The notes under the pieces are model-generated. The model saw only the letters and a program-made list of their open reading frames with translations, did not search any database and was not told the DNA's origin. Of a stretch of 64,000 nucleotides of DNA, positions 22,936 to 33,884 are shown in pieces. The DNA comes from Hypericum androsaemum (taxonomy: Eukaryota; Streptophyta; Magnoliopsida; Malpighiales; Hypericaceae): contig OZ023190.1 of assembly GCA_963995505.1 (NCBI GenBank), forward strand, positions 19,701,877 to 19,765,876, in the 5' to 3' direction. Positions within the stretch are counted from its first letter, which is position 1; every line of letters begins with the position of its first letter. The position numbers and the translations under genes are program-made.

Positions 22936-25894
22936 ATTTGAAAGTTGTTTGAGATGTTTGTGTTTGATATTATTATGTGAGTAACTATATGATGTATTGC
23001 TGTTATCATGAGATATTTACTCTATATTTTGGTGAGCACTCTTATACCATTTGTATATATTTTTTTGATGAGCCCATTTGAGTATATGTATTTATATATA
23101 TATGAAAATTTTTCATTGGGTGAGATTTTGATGAAGCGACTGGTCACCACTTTGTCCAAATCATCTACACACCCTTATATATTCGATTCCTTTCTTATGT
23201 ATAGATTGGGCCATTGGCATGAGTCTCACCAAATATTTGAGTTATGTCTTTGTGGACTCTTCAAGTTTATTATTTGTGCTTTGGGAATATTTGTTTTTGA
23301 GTTTAAATATGTTTGAAAAGTTTAAGTTATGAACAATGTTAAGTGAAAGGGAGAATACATGATAAACTAAGTCATATGTATATTTAAAAAATATATATAA
23401 ATTATGAAAGTAGTGTGAGTTTAATTATGAATGAGAATTATGAGATTAAGTTATATGGAATTAAATTATAATAAAATAAAATTACTAAGACAACTTTGAG
23501 TACTTTGAGGAAGCTAATATTTAGTATGATATTTGGTTTGGATTATGGTTATGGATTTGGAAAGAGAACTTTTGATGGACTTTTGATACAATAAGTTACT
23601 CAATGTTTATTGATAATGTAGTTCAACTACATAAATTTTGAATAGAACATAGTTCCAAGAGAAGTACAAAATTCTATCTATTGGTTCAACAAAAGATTTC
23701 AGAGGCTAGATAGAAGCCTTCTGAATTTGAGTAAAGTTTCTCTGGATAATCAGATAATGATCTGATGCATATAACCTAAGTATTAAAGAATGTGAGCTAG
23801 ACATATGACATAAAATTTTGATAAACTACAAATCATGTAATTTATAGTGACAATAAACACACCAATATTCAGATGACATTGTGCAAGCTTTATAAGAGAT
23901 GCTATGTTATTTGTACAAGAAAAAAAATTTGAGATAAATCATCAACTAGACAATGACTCAAAGAGAGAAACGAACGACAATATTTGACTAGTAAAATGTG
24001 AATTTGAGACAACTCAAAGTCGGTAAAGAAATATAATAAAGCAATTTATGTCAAAATCAAAGGATAAAGAAATATGAGAATAGGAGTACACATGTATGTA
24101 GACTTTGGAACCTATTTTGGATTGTGCAAAAATTTGAGATGTGAAGTGGCAAGATATGAGTGACTTAATAGTCACAAAAGTTGTATTAGTATGAAAAAAA
24201 ACTACAATGAAATTTGGGTTCAAACTTTAGAAAATGTCGGGGAGATGAAAACTGGTATGTGCTTTGATAGAAGTATTTGTAGATACTATTCTATCAAATA
24301 AATCCTTAAGCATTTATGTGGAAAAAATATATGTTGCGCATCTACGAAACACTAAGATAATTATGTAAGAACTAGAGAATCAATGGGACATCTCGACACA
24401 ATATTGGAAACTTAGCATATGTGCTACAAGGTAGTGATAGGTTTCTGATTCATCGATACGATGAAAGTTGTTATAAGAATTATGATCTGAGTGCTAAAGT
24501 CTATCGGAAATAAGTTTAAGATTTTATTAAAATACATGGTGTATATGCATAGTGAAGAGAGCACGAAAAGATATTATAACTTACGTAGTGAACTTCATGA
24601 AAACTACCAATTATATGTTAGGTTTATTCTAATAGAGTTTTGGTGATAGAGAAAGGCATGGTAGAGAGATTGATAACTATGTTGGGGTGTTCGTGGATTT
24701 AAGTTAGAGGAAGGTTATGATGAATTTGATATTTGGAGGTGATTGTTTAAGTGATTTTGACTTTCAACAACCCAATAGATACATACAACTTTAAGAACCA
24801 AAAGGCTTTTGGTTGTGTCATGGTGACGAAGCCATTAAGAATTAATGGATCAAATGGGTGTACAACTATGGTACTTCCCACTGATTGAAAATCATTAGTA
24901 ATACTACCAAAGGTATGGTCAAGGGATGACTTGAATAAGGGTTGTGTATAATTATCGAATGCATGACCTAAAAATAATGATAGCAAGTATAATGGAAGAT
25001 TTAAGATATATGGAGATAACCAAGATGAAAGAGAGTCATGCATAAGTAAGTTTTGAGTCTAAGAAAATAATAGAGAAATAATAAAAGTTTTGACTAACTT
25101 CTTGGTTTGGAATTACGCAAAAGTAGAAATGTATATGACATGAAATTGGAAACAATGAGTTTGAAACTTTGTGATGTTGTGTGTGAGAATTTAACGGAAT
25201 GATTAGTATTTGTGAACTAACCAGTATGGTCGAGACATAAGACTAATGTACCTTTATGGTTAGGGTTGTAGAAGTGGATGAGAAATTTAGAAAAAAAAAT
25301 AATTGATCGAGTAATTAGCGAACTCGAAGATACAATCGTATTATAAATAAGTAAGGGAAACTTGATCGAAGGGATTTTACTTCGATTTTATATACTTTGG
25401 AGAAGGATACAAAGTTTAATATATGAACACACGTGTTCTTCTAGGTATCACCTATAATAGGGACAATGATATTTCGAAGAAGATGTAGACTCAATCTTAG
25501 AAACTTTGACTTGTTTGAGAATTTTGAGTAGATTGGACTAGTAAAATGTTGGATTTGCCGCAACAATAGTGACATTTTCATGTGGAAGGTACATTTATGT
25601 ATCAAACAAACATTTTTGGCCTTACTCTTGCTTGAAACCACATACATTAGGAATTAGAAGGAAAAAAAATTGGCATATTGGAAGTGCCAAAAAGAAATTT
25701 GGATAAGAAAGTATAAAAATATTAGAATACCAAACTCCCAAATTTATAAATTAGGGTGAGAAAATCACAAGCTACAACGACCTTAGAGATGTAAAGGAAG
25801 ACACAAAGTAAAGGGAGACACCAATTAAGTGTCCATCTACTTGAATGATAGGTGAGCAAACTTTGTGTAAGTAAATTCAGGGACCAAAATTTTA
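22936..25894 (+). other. Non-coding interior of the outer LARD (right part)
   Basis: Continues the interior interrupted at 13731 and is collinear with the inner element's interior (for example a shared block around CCACTTTGTCCAAATCATC near 23145 and 17134). No coding motif recognised. Confidence 0.6.
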
Positions 25895-25908
25895 TAAGGA
25901 GGGGAGAA
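25895..25908 (+). promoter_or_regulatory. Polypurine tract, outer LARD
   Basis: AAGGAGGGGAGAA directly before TGTAATACCC. Confidence 0.8.
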
Positions 25909-28131
25909 TGTAATACCCGACCATATAAATTAAATTTAATTAAAATTAATGAAATTTACTAAATTTTATTCAATAAAATAATGGTATATTATGTTGCAAA
26001 ATAACAAAGTCAAAATCCTGAGAATGTGGTTAGATATGATATGGTATGAATTAAGTTGAGGTATTAAATAAAGATTTAGTTGTGAACTTAATTGAGAATA
26101 AAAGAAATTATGTGATGGACATATTCTAACTATAACAAACTAGGATTAAAAATAAATAAAAGACTCAACTAATTTAAATCACAGATATCTTCTCGGAATA
26201 ATAGAAGAACCAAGATAAACTAAAAAAAAGGATTAAAATGTGGCAAGAAATGTAGAAACGTGGCAACTCATTATAATGAGATAAGTTCCCCAAAATCTAC
26301 TTTGAAAATTAAACGGCAGCCAAGAACAAAATAAATCAGTGAAATTGAATTGGGTAAAATCCATTCAGAAAGGATAAAATAGGAAAAACAAAGATAACCA
26401 TGATAAGAAAAAGGAGTATAACGTGGTGTCACAAAAGGTTGACACCGATGCATTAAAGAAGAATAGGTAAAAAGTAAGGCGGCAGATTTGAAAAGATAAA
26501 ACCAGGCCAAGGAACTAAATTTGGTCATTTACAATTTCCACCGAACCAATAAGAAAGAAAAAAAAAAGTGAAGTCAAGTAAAGAGAAAGGCCACAAAAGA
26601 AATAAAAAGATTAAGAAGAAGCGACTGAAACAAAAGTCTACGAGGTAAGAAAATTTCTAATAGTTCATGTAAATTATTGGAATATAATTAGATTCTAGTT
26701 TTGTAATTTGTAAGTTAATAAAGAAATATAAATGGAAAAAAAATGAATTTGACTTCAGAATTTGATGACCATGAATTTGTTAGATTAGTTACGGGATTGG
26801 GAGAATTGAGATATTGTCAAATAAACAACATTTGAATAAAAGAAAGTATAGAAGAAACAAAACAAAACAAAAAAATATACGAAGGATTAAAAGAAGTTTC
26901 CGAGGACACCTGAATAAAAAAAAAGTTCACTTAAAATTTAGTAAACCTGATAGATATGGACTTGGTAGTTTCATGATACATTTAAAGAAGTTTGTTGACT
27001 CGGAAGAAGATTTAATAAATATTTGACTTGGTACAATAGGACAATAAGAAACAGGGGAACAAAGATTAGAGTGATATATAGAGTAATAGATTAATAAATT
27101 GGTAACTATATACGGTGATTGCTAATTAGATGAAGTTAATTACGTTGAAGGTGAATTGTGGAGTTAGTCTATTTAGATGGGAAATTTATTATTAATTGAA
27201 GCTAGAACAAACCGATGGACAAGGAAATTGAAATTGGGAAGTTATATTATGCTATAACTGAATTAGAGAATTGGATATTGGTTGTGGCAGATTGAGATTG
27301 AGTCATCCGTACTTTGAGGACTTTGAACATGGATCAAGTAAAGGAGAAAGAGGTTATACACGGCGGGAATAAAATTTAGTAATTGACTTTCTTCAAATCG
27401 GTAAACAAATAATATGTGACTCGTGTTTTCTTTGGCGTACTCTATTTATTTTTCATGATCTTAATTTGGTATTTTGAGTGCATATTGTGCATTTGCCATA
27501 TGAGCATTATGATGTGACATTATGACTGGTAAAAATTTGGTTAATTGGCCCAGATAGGGCATTGTATATGTTTGATTCGTTTAGAATCTATGGATTTGTT
27601 TGATACGAAGATCTATATGATATGGATGGCTACGTTATGTGATATGGACGACTAGTAGGCAGATCTACATGTGACCAACCGTGGATGTTGGCATATGTGC
27701 ACATATACTGAGGATACAATGGATTCTGATATGATATGGTTGCCTTCTGGCGGGCAAAACTATTTGGCCGATGAGGTTGGTTGATGATGGCGCCTTTGAG
27801 ATATGGTATCCTCATGTTGGAGAGGGAGTGACACGATTTAGATTTTGTCGAATATTCGTCCAGTGCCGTGATGATTTGATTTTGGAATTATGTTTTCATG
27901 TGTCAAATTACGTGACGGTATGGGACGATACGTAGTTTGCTCATGTTTCTGTGCCTTTGTGATTATATGTTAATATTTGGTCATCTGGTAAGTATGATTT
28001 TATGATAATGTACATGTCCACACAATTCAATTGCCATGTTAGTCATATGCATGTGTTAGGTATGTTTGTTCATTGAGTGGCTAAATAAATGTTATTTGTT
28101 TACGGGGTGTTCCAAAACACTCACTCCCCAC

Positions 28132-28168
<37 letters not shown>

Positions 28169-28491
28169 ACACACACAACCAGTTTTGCAGGACCTCGTAC
28201 ATGAGTTGTATTAGTCCGGAGATCTATTCTGATCGTGTCTAGTCCACTTGTTTCTTCGAGACTGGTCTTGAGATCTCTGGTTTGTATTTTGCTCTTGATC
28301 TAGAAGCTCCGTAGTTACACAGTTCATTTCGATCTTGGGATAAATGTAAAGAATAATTATATTCTTTTTGGGTTTTAAAACATGTATAATTTATAAAGTT
28401 AAGATATGTTTGAGGTTGGCTAGACTCGTTTTGTGTTGCAAACGGGTTAGGGTCTAGAGCCGGTCACGGACCACAGATTTGGGTCGTGACA
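25909..28491 (+). mobile_element. 3' LTR of the outer LARD
   Basis: Begins TGTAATACCCGACC and ends GGGTCGTGACA. Same family as the inner LTR but clearly diverged in U3, with a single unit of the 55-bp repeat (near 27733) and a 35-base C run. Confidence 0.8.
28134..28168 (+). repeat. Poly(C) run, 35 bases
   Basis: Homopolymer in the LTR at a position where related copies have only 6-8 C (for example CCCCCCTCTC near 16312). Either an expansion or a sequencing artefact. Confidence 0.9.
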
Positions 28492-29004
28492 ATAACACTA
28501 TAAAACCCTCGCCAAATCAGTAAAGCCCAAGAAATGAAGCACAAGACGTTGAGTACAATTTTTGCAGCTTTTGATGTCTACTTCCTGCTCACCAACATTT
28601 CGAGGATCAATATGAAGAGACCAGATACAAAACCCAGCACGATAAGTATCTTTGTATTCCTAGCCTACACATATAACAAATTCATATTAGAATATCTAAA
28701 TGTTAATATATAAAAAACACTAATTAACTCACTAAACTTACCAGAATAGCTTCAAGCTTCTTAATCTTATGATTAATCTGTAGAGTCTTTTCTCGCAAAA
28801 TTGTCTTTATTTGATCGACTCATGTCTTCAAAACATGAGTATCAGACCTTGTTTCACCAAATTCATCGATGATGCCCATTAGCTTCAAAAAGAAAAAAAT
28901 AACAAGACAAACATACAAAAAAATAAAATATTAAATAGAAAATAACAAAAAAATTTACGGAAGTTTCTTAAGATGACAAATTCTACATCTCCTCTTCTAA
29001 GTTT
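28492..29004 (-). pseudogene. Gene X fragment, second copy (minus strand)
   Basis: On the minus strand, exon blocks for DLEEEM (about 28972-29000, with a stop), MGIIDEFGETRSD (about 28760-28880), ARNTKIL (about 28640-28670) and the membrane hairpin (to about 28500). It is the continuation of the copy begun at 12062 and split by the LARD insertion. It is cut at its 5' side at 29004, where a plus-strand copy starts. Confidence 0.7.
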
Positions 29005-29578
29005 TTGTCATCTTTAGCAACCTCCGTAAGTTTTTTTAATTTTTTTATTTGATATATATATATATTTTTATTTTTTTTATTTTTTTTTTGGTATATCAAC
29101 CTGTTTTTTTTTTGAAGATAATGGGCATCATCGTAGAATTTGGTGAAACAAGGTCCGATACTCATCTTTTGAAGACACGAGTCGATCAAATAAAGATAAT
29201 TTTAGGAGAAAAGACTCTACAAATTAATCACAAGATTAAGAAGCTTGATGCTCTTCTGGTAAGTTTAGTGGGTTAATTAGTATTTTTTAATATTAACATT
29301 TAGATATTCTAATATGAATTTGTTACGTGTGTGTAGGCGAGGAATACAAAGATACTTATCGTGTTGAGTTTCATATCTGGTCTCCTCATATGGATCCTCA
29401 GAACGTTGGTGAGCACGAAGGGGCCATCAAAAGCCACAAAAAATCGTACTCACCCTCTTGTGCTTCATTTTTTGGGCTTTACTGATTTGGCGAGGGTTTT
29501 ATAGTGTTACTTATTTAATAATAACAAAGATACTGTGGAGCACAATGAATGATATGTGCTAAAAGAATCGATAATAGT
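29005..29578 (+). pseudogene. Gene X fragment, third copy (plus strand)
   Basis: Starts inside the DLEEEM exon (SSLATS, then a splice donor), then MGIIVEFGETRSDTHLLKTR (about 29119-29260), ARNTKIL (about 29337) and the uninterrupted membrane-hairpin exon (29365-29500), without the hAT insertion. It is joined head-to-head to the minus copy at about 29004 and tail-to-tail at about 29580 to the next copy. Confidence 0.7.
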
Positions 29579-29675
29579 TTCATTTATAGTCTTTAGTGTT
29601 TGAAGACTAAACTATTATTGATTATTTTAGCACATATCATTCATTGTGATTCGCAATATCCTTGATATTATTCAA
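29500..29675. repeat. Palindrome J3, centre about 29590
   Basis: The same inverted junction as J1: GAGCACAATGAATGATATGT and its reverse complement flank an AGTCTTTAGTGTTTGAAGACT centre. It marks a second tail-to-tail gene X junction. Confidence 0.85.
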
Positions 29676-30345
29676 TGAGTAACACTATAAAACCCTCGCC
29701 AAATCAGCAAAGCCCAAGAAATGAAGCACAAGATGGTGAGTACGATTTTTGTGGCTTTTGATGTCTACTTCCTGCTTACCAACGTTCTGAGGATCCATAT
29801 GAGGAGACCAGATACGAAACCCAGCACGATAAGTATCTTTGTATTCCTAGCCTACACACATAACGAATTCATATTACAATATCTAAATGTTAATATAAAA
29901 AAATACTAATTAACCCACTAAACTTACCAGAAGAGCATCAAGTTTCTTAATCTTATTATTAATCTGTAGAGTCTTTTCTCCCAAAATTGCCTTTATTTGA
30001 TCGACTCGTGTCTTGAAAATATGAGTATCAGACCTTGTTTCACCAAATTTATCGATGATGCCCATTAGCTTCAAAAAGAAAAAAAATAACAGGAAAAATA
30101 TACAAAAAAATAATATATTAAATAAAAAACTTACGGAGGTTGCTAAAGATGACAAATTCTGCATCTCCTCTTCTAAATCAGTCAACGGCTCTCTCTTTTC
30201 TACCATTTCGTCTCACAATGCATGCACCTAAAACATTTAATCGATAATTCCACATGAGTTATATTAGAAATTCAAATACAAAATAAATAAATAAATCAAT
30301 CAATTACCTCGTCGGAAAGATTAAGGATAGCAATTTTTTCTTATC
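29579..30345 (-). pseudogene. Gene X fragment, fourth copy (minus strand, 3' exons)
   Basis: On the minus strand: exon with PLTDLEEEMQNLSSLATS (about 30133-30212), exon KLMGIIDKFGETRSDTHIFK (about 29940-30068), ARNTKIL and the membrane hairpin (about 29680-29852), including a stop in the hairpin exon. Its 5' side (30217-30345) is the LNLSDE exon end plus intron, and it abuts hAT sequence at about 30346. Confidence 0.7.
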
Positions 30346-31498
30346 AAAAGCAGCAAATGATATGTTCGATATCAGATTAGAAATAGAGTTCTAGCCAATT
30401 ATGAATTTGAGACAAACCTAACAACTAATCCAAACCCTAACCTAATGTAAATAATGCAAACATTAGGGATAGATATCATATAAGTGACCCTTTAATCAAA
30501 GAAAGAAGAAAAGGTAACTCACCCTATTCCAAGTTGACTCACAAACGCGTTCTGGTATGCTTTGGGTTGGACGTTTCGTTTCTTTCTTTTTTATTTTTTT
30601 GAGGGAGCTCTAGGGTTGGTTCCTTATATGAGGAGGAACTGCAATTCAAAATACAGTAAAACCTCTATAAAGTGATCTCCTCTAAAGTGGTAACCTCTCT
30701 AAATTGATAAAAAGTCCTGGTACCGAGTCGGGGCCAGTGTTAAAATTTAATAACCCCTCTATCTTAATAACTAATACTTTTTGAGAAAATTTTAGTTTTA
30801 AATTTTGGTATAAAGTGATATTTTTTTGAATAAATACATATACTTTTACATATTTTACTTATCTAAAAAATATTTTAAGATACTAGTTTGTGCTAGATTT
30901 GCTTGGTTGGTAAATTTTACATCATTATCCATCTTCTCAATTATCTTCAAATGATCATTGTGATCACCGTCTTGTTATAAGAAAATATCTCAATCAAATT
31001 TAACATTTGAATAACACTATAAGTTGAGATTTTAGGTGACTTGAATATAGACTAAGTAATTTCTGGTATTTACGTATTTATTGCTCAAAAAATCAATTTA
31101 ATATTTTTGGAGGAAAAAAATTGTAAACTTCTCTTATCTAATAACCTCTCTAAAGTGATATTTTTCTCCGGTCCCAAAAATATCACTTTTGAGAGATTTT
31201 ACTGTGTAACACCGGTGATTCTATTCAGAAAGGGAGTAGAACTCTTTTGCATATGGTTAAATTCTATTCGAATCCGATAACTTGTTTGACATTTGAAATA
31301 CACACTTTCTTGGGCCCGACTAGCATATGATAAGTCGGTAATGAGCCATTCTGGTTTTAATTTTTAGGTTGATTAATTTTTTAGTGGGGTCAATTTCTAA
31401 TTTTAGTAGAGACATACAATAAAAAATATACCTAATTATCAAAAAAAATTTAAGTGGAGGCAATTGCCCCCACAATGATCAACGTCCCTCTGCCTATA
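30346..31498 (-). mobile_element. hAT element 5' part, mirror copy (3' part missing)
   Basis: Reverse complement of 10139-11307, starting TATAGGCAGAGGGACG after CTTATCGT on the minus strand. The transposase exon and 3' terminus are absent; the sequence passes straight into gene X exons. Contains the pogo-like MITE. Confidence 0.7.
30654..31204. mobile_element. Pogo-like MITE, mirror copy
   Basis: CAGTAAAACCTCTATAAAG at the left end and its inverted partner at the right end, flanked by TA on the left and TG on the right. 551 bp, homologous to 10422-10984. Confidence 0.75.
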
Positions 31499-32400
31499 AC
31501 GATAAGTATCTTTGTATTCCTGGCCTACACACACATAACAAATTCATATTAAAATATCTAAATGTTAATATTAAAAAAAATAATTAACCCACTAAACTTA
31601 CCAGAAGAGCATCAAGCTTCTTAATTTTGTGATTAATCTGTAGAGTCTTTTATCCTAAAATTGCATTTATTTGATTGACTCGTGTCTTCAAAAGATGAAT
31701 ATCGGACCTTGTTTCACCAAATTCTTTGATGATGCCCATTAGCTTTAAAAAAAAATAACAGGTTGATATACACACAAAAAAAAATCAAATAAAAAACAAT
31801 TAAAAAACTTACGGATGTTGCTAAAGATGAAATTCTGCATCTCCTCTTCTAAATCAGTCAACGGCTTTCTCTTTACTACCGTTTCGACTCGCAATGCATG
31901 TACCTAAAACATAAATCGATAATTCCACATGAGTTATATTAGAAATTCAAATACAAAATAAATCAATCAATCAATCAATTAGCTCGTCGGAAAGATTAAG
32001 GATAGCAAACTCCAACACGGCTTCTATAGCAACCGTATGTGAAATGATTTTTTTGCTGTCTCTAATTTGTTTCATAAGACGATCGAGGGCCGCATTTTGT
32101 ATGATCTCGTTTCATGTTGGACAATTGTAGCATTCTCTTCGCACGTGATACAGATGGAATTTGGATTAATGATGCACCTTCCAAAAAAAAATCTATATCC
32201 ATTTTTTTAATACAGAAAATGTAAATAAAAATTTAAAATGATACTTACGAAATTGATAGCAGATTCAGTATTTTAATAGTTTCTCCTTTATAGAGGAAAC
32301 CCGGTGATTGAAGAGGTACAACAATCAAGTCTTTCTGGCACTCAGTAAAACTGAACGTATCAGCTATCTCTTGGTATGAATGTTTCAAAATCTGAAAATA
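31499..32400 (-). pseudogene. Gene X 5' and middle exons, mirror arm
   Basis: On the minus strand: SYQEIADTFSFTECQKDLIV and PLQSPGFLYKGETIKILNLL (about 32253-32398), an exon around 31990-32170 with stops, VETVVKRKPLTDLEEE (about 31810-31910), MGIIKEFGETRSDIHLLKTR (about 31600-31745, one stop), and ARNTKIL up to the hAT at 31498. The first block is better preserved here than in the left copy and shows the likely ancestral frame. Confidence 0.65.
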
Positions 32401-33035
32401 AAAAATAGTTAGACCATATATAATGATGTAAAAAAAAATTAACTATTGCAAATTTAAGTGAATTATTTTATTTTCCAAGTCGGAACCAATGGCTCCACAT
32501 GAGGAAGAATACACTTGGAAGTTTTCTTGACGGAGAATAGAGGAGAGAGAGAGAGAATTTTACTTGGCAGTTACAACCACTTCCTTCTCCTGCCAAAGGA
32601 CTAATGAGTCTCAAACGTGACAAAAGAACCGATAAAAAGGAGTCAGAGAACTTCCCATCTTAGCGGCTTCATTTAACTTAGGAGACCTGGTGGCAAATTT
32701 TATTAAAGTACCCTTTAGTTATGTTGTAGAAGAGCTAAAATCACATTTCTTCCTCTATTTTCAAAAGATGCGGGCAAAAATGGCAGAAACTGAAATAAAT
32801 TTTGGAAGGTTAGGAAGGATGAATTTAAGAGAATCTGGCAGAGCATCATTAGATTCTTCGAATCTGGACCGTCGAGATAATGCAAACACAGGTTTCGGAT
32901 TGAAGAATCGGTGGATACGTGAGAACCGATGTTTGTGACCACCACCAAACTGGTTGGTGGGAGTTGAAAAGCGGTCTTCTCCAATAGCAACCCAAAAAGT
33001 TAACTGAGCAAATGCATTTCCTTCTTGGGACCTCT
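32401..33035 (-). other. Spacer between gene X and PP2A-B55, mirror arm
   Basis: Inverse counterpart of 8629-9318, similar throughout (for example the CACCAACCAGTTTGGTGGT segment near 32941-32959). No coding region supported. Confidence 0.5.
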
Positions 33036-33524
33036 TTATGCATAGTACATGTACAATCTATTCGCAGCAGCACAGACAATGATCTTTTCAGACGGGTGCC
33101 ATGCTAAGTTGAGCATCTTTGTCGTGAAATCAAAGGAGTCCAATTTGCATCAACCGCTAGGTTCTTAGCTCCTTCTAATCATTGCACAAGAGTATACCAT
33201 ACAAACGATTTACTTAGGAGCCCAACAATGATGGGCATAAAGATTGGATGGAACAAATTAAGAGAAGGTACTGACCTCGTCTTGCTACTCGTGTTATGCT
33301 GCTTAGGGATCTATGGGCCTTGAAGGTGTCTGCATCTGTCTCCTAAAAGAGCAGAGACAGAGGAAACCATATCACCTGCGTATCACAGGAATCAGATCTG
33401 TGACTCAAAAAGACTGCGGAGGTGGAAAGTACCTCTTCGGATTTTTGCTGGCTTCCAAAGTTGTTTCCTCATTACTTCCTTGAGAGCAACCAAAAACATG
33501 GAATAGATTGCCAGTGCAAATGGA

Positions 33525-33529
33525 AACAT
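33525..33529 (+). repeat. Target duplication AACAT, left, of the copia element
   Basis: AACAT at 33525-33529 and 38466-38470. The empty site in the other arm (near 8131) reads CTTCATGTTTCC, as expected. Confidence 0.9.
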
Positions 33530-33802
33530 TGTTGAGAAATAAGATCGAAACGAGTAAAACACGAGACACAAGAATTACGTGGAAATCCCAAGACGGGGAG
33601 AAAACCACGGGCAAAGGAGAGTCGTCCACTATGTGAGTCCAATCGGTTACAAGGCCTCTGTGAGGGTTCTCTCTACCTCACAACTCTCAACTAGTACAAA
33701 TAAGACCTAGGCATAGGCCGTATATATATAGGAGACTAGTACTCTATTCTGATCAGGAAATAGAGCCCTACTCTAATTAGGAATTTGGAACAATCCCTAA
33801 CA
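33530..33802 (-). mobile_element. 3' LTR of the copia element
   Basis: 273 bp, TG...CA ends (plus-strand TGTTGAGAAATAAG to CAATCCCTAACA). Contains a TATATATATA stretch near 33720, a plausible minus-strand TATA box. Confidence 0.93.
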
Positions 33803-33816
33803 AATCTCCACCTTGG
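33803..33816 (-). promoter_or_regulatory. Polypurine tract of the copia element
   Basis: On the minus strand CCAAGGTGGAGATT directly precedes the LTR start TGTTAGGG. Confidence 0.8.
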
Positions 33817-33884
33817 ACCAAATTCTATGACTCCAACTTCAACGTTGCTCCACCTTCACCACCAGCCCCTAAGGGCTATCAGCA

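Larger units (their letters stand above)
12152..28491 (+). mobile_element. Outer LARD-type non-coding LTR retrotransposon, interrupted by a second copy
   Basis: The element has a rearranged 5' LTR (12152-13546), a PBS (13551-13562), internal DNA (13547-13731 and 22936-25908, about 3.2 kb in total), a purine tract and a 3' LTR (25909-28491), with 5-bp target duplications. No gag or pol motif was recognised in the internal region, which has only short frames. Large LTRs with a conserved but non-coding interior define LARDs, which need enzymes from a related autonomous element. The interior is similar to that of the inner element. Confidence 0.75.
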
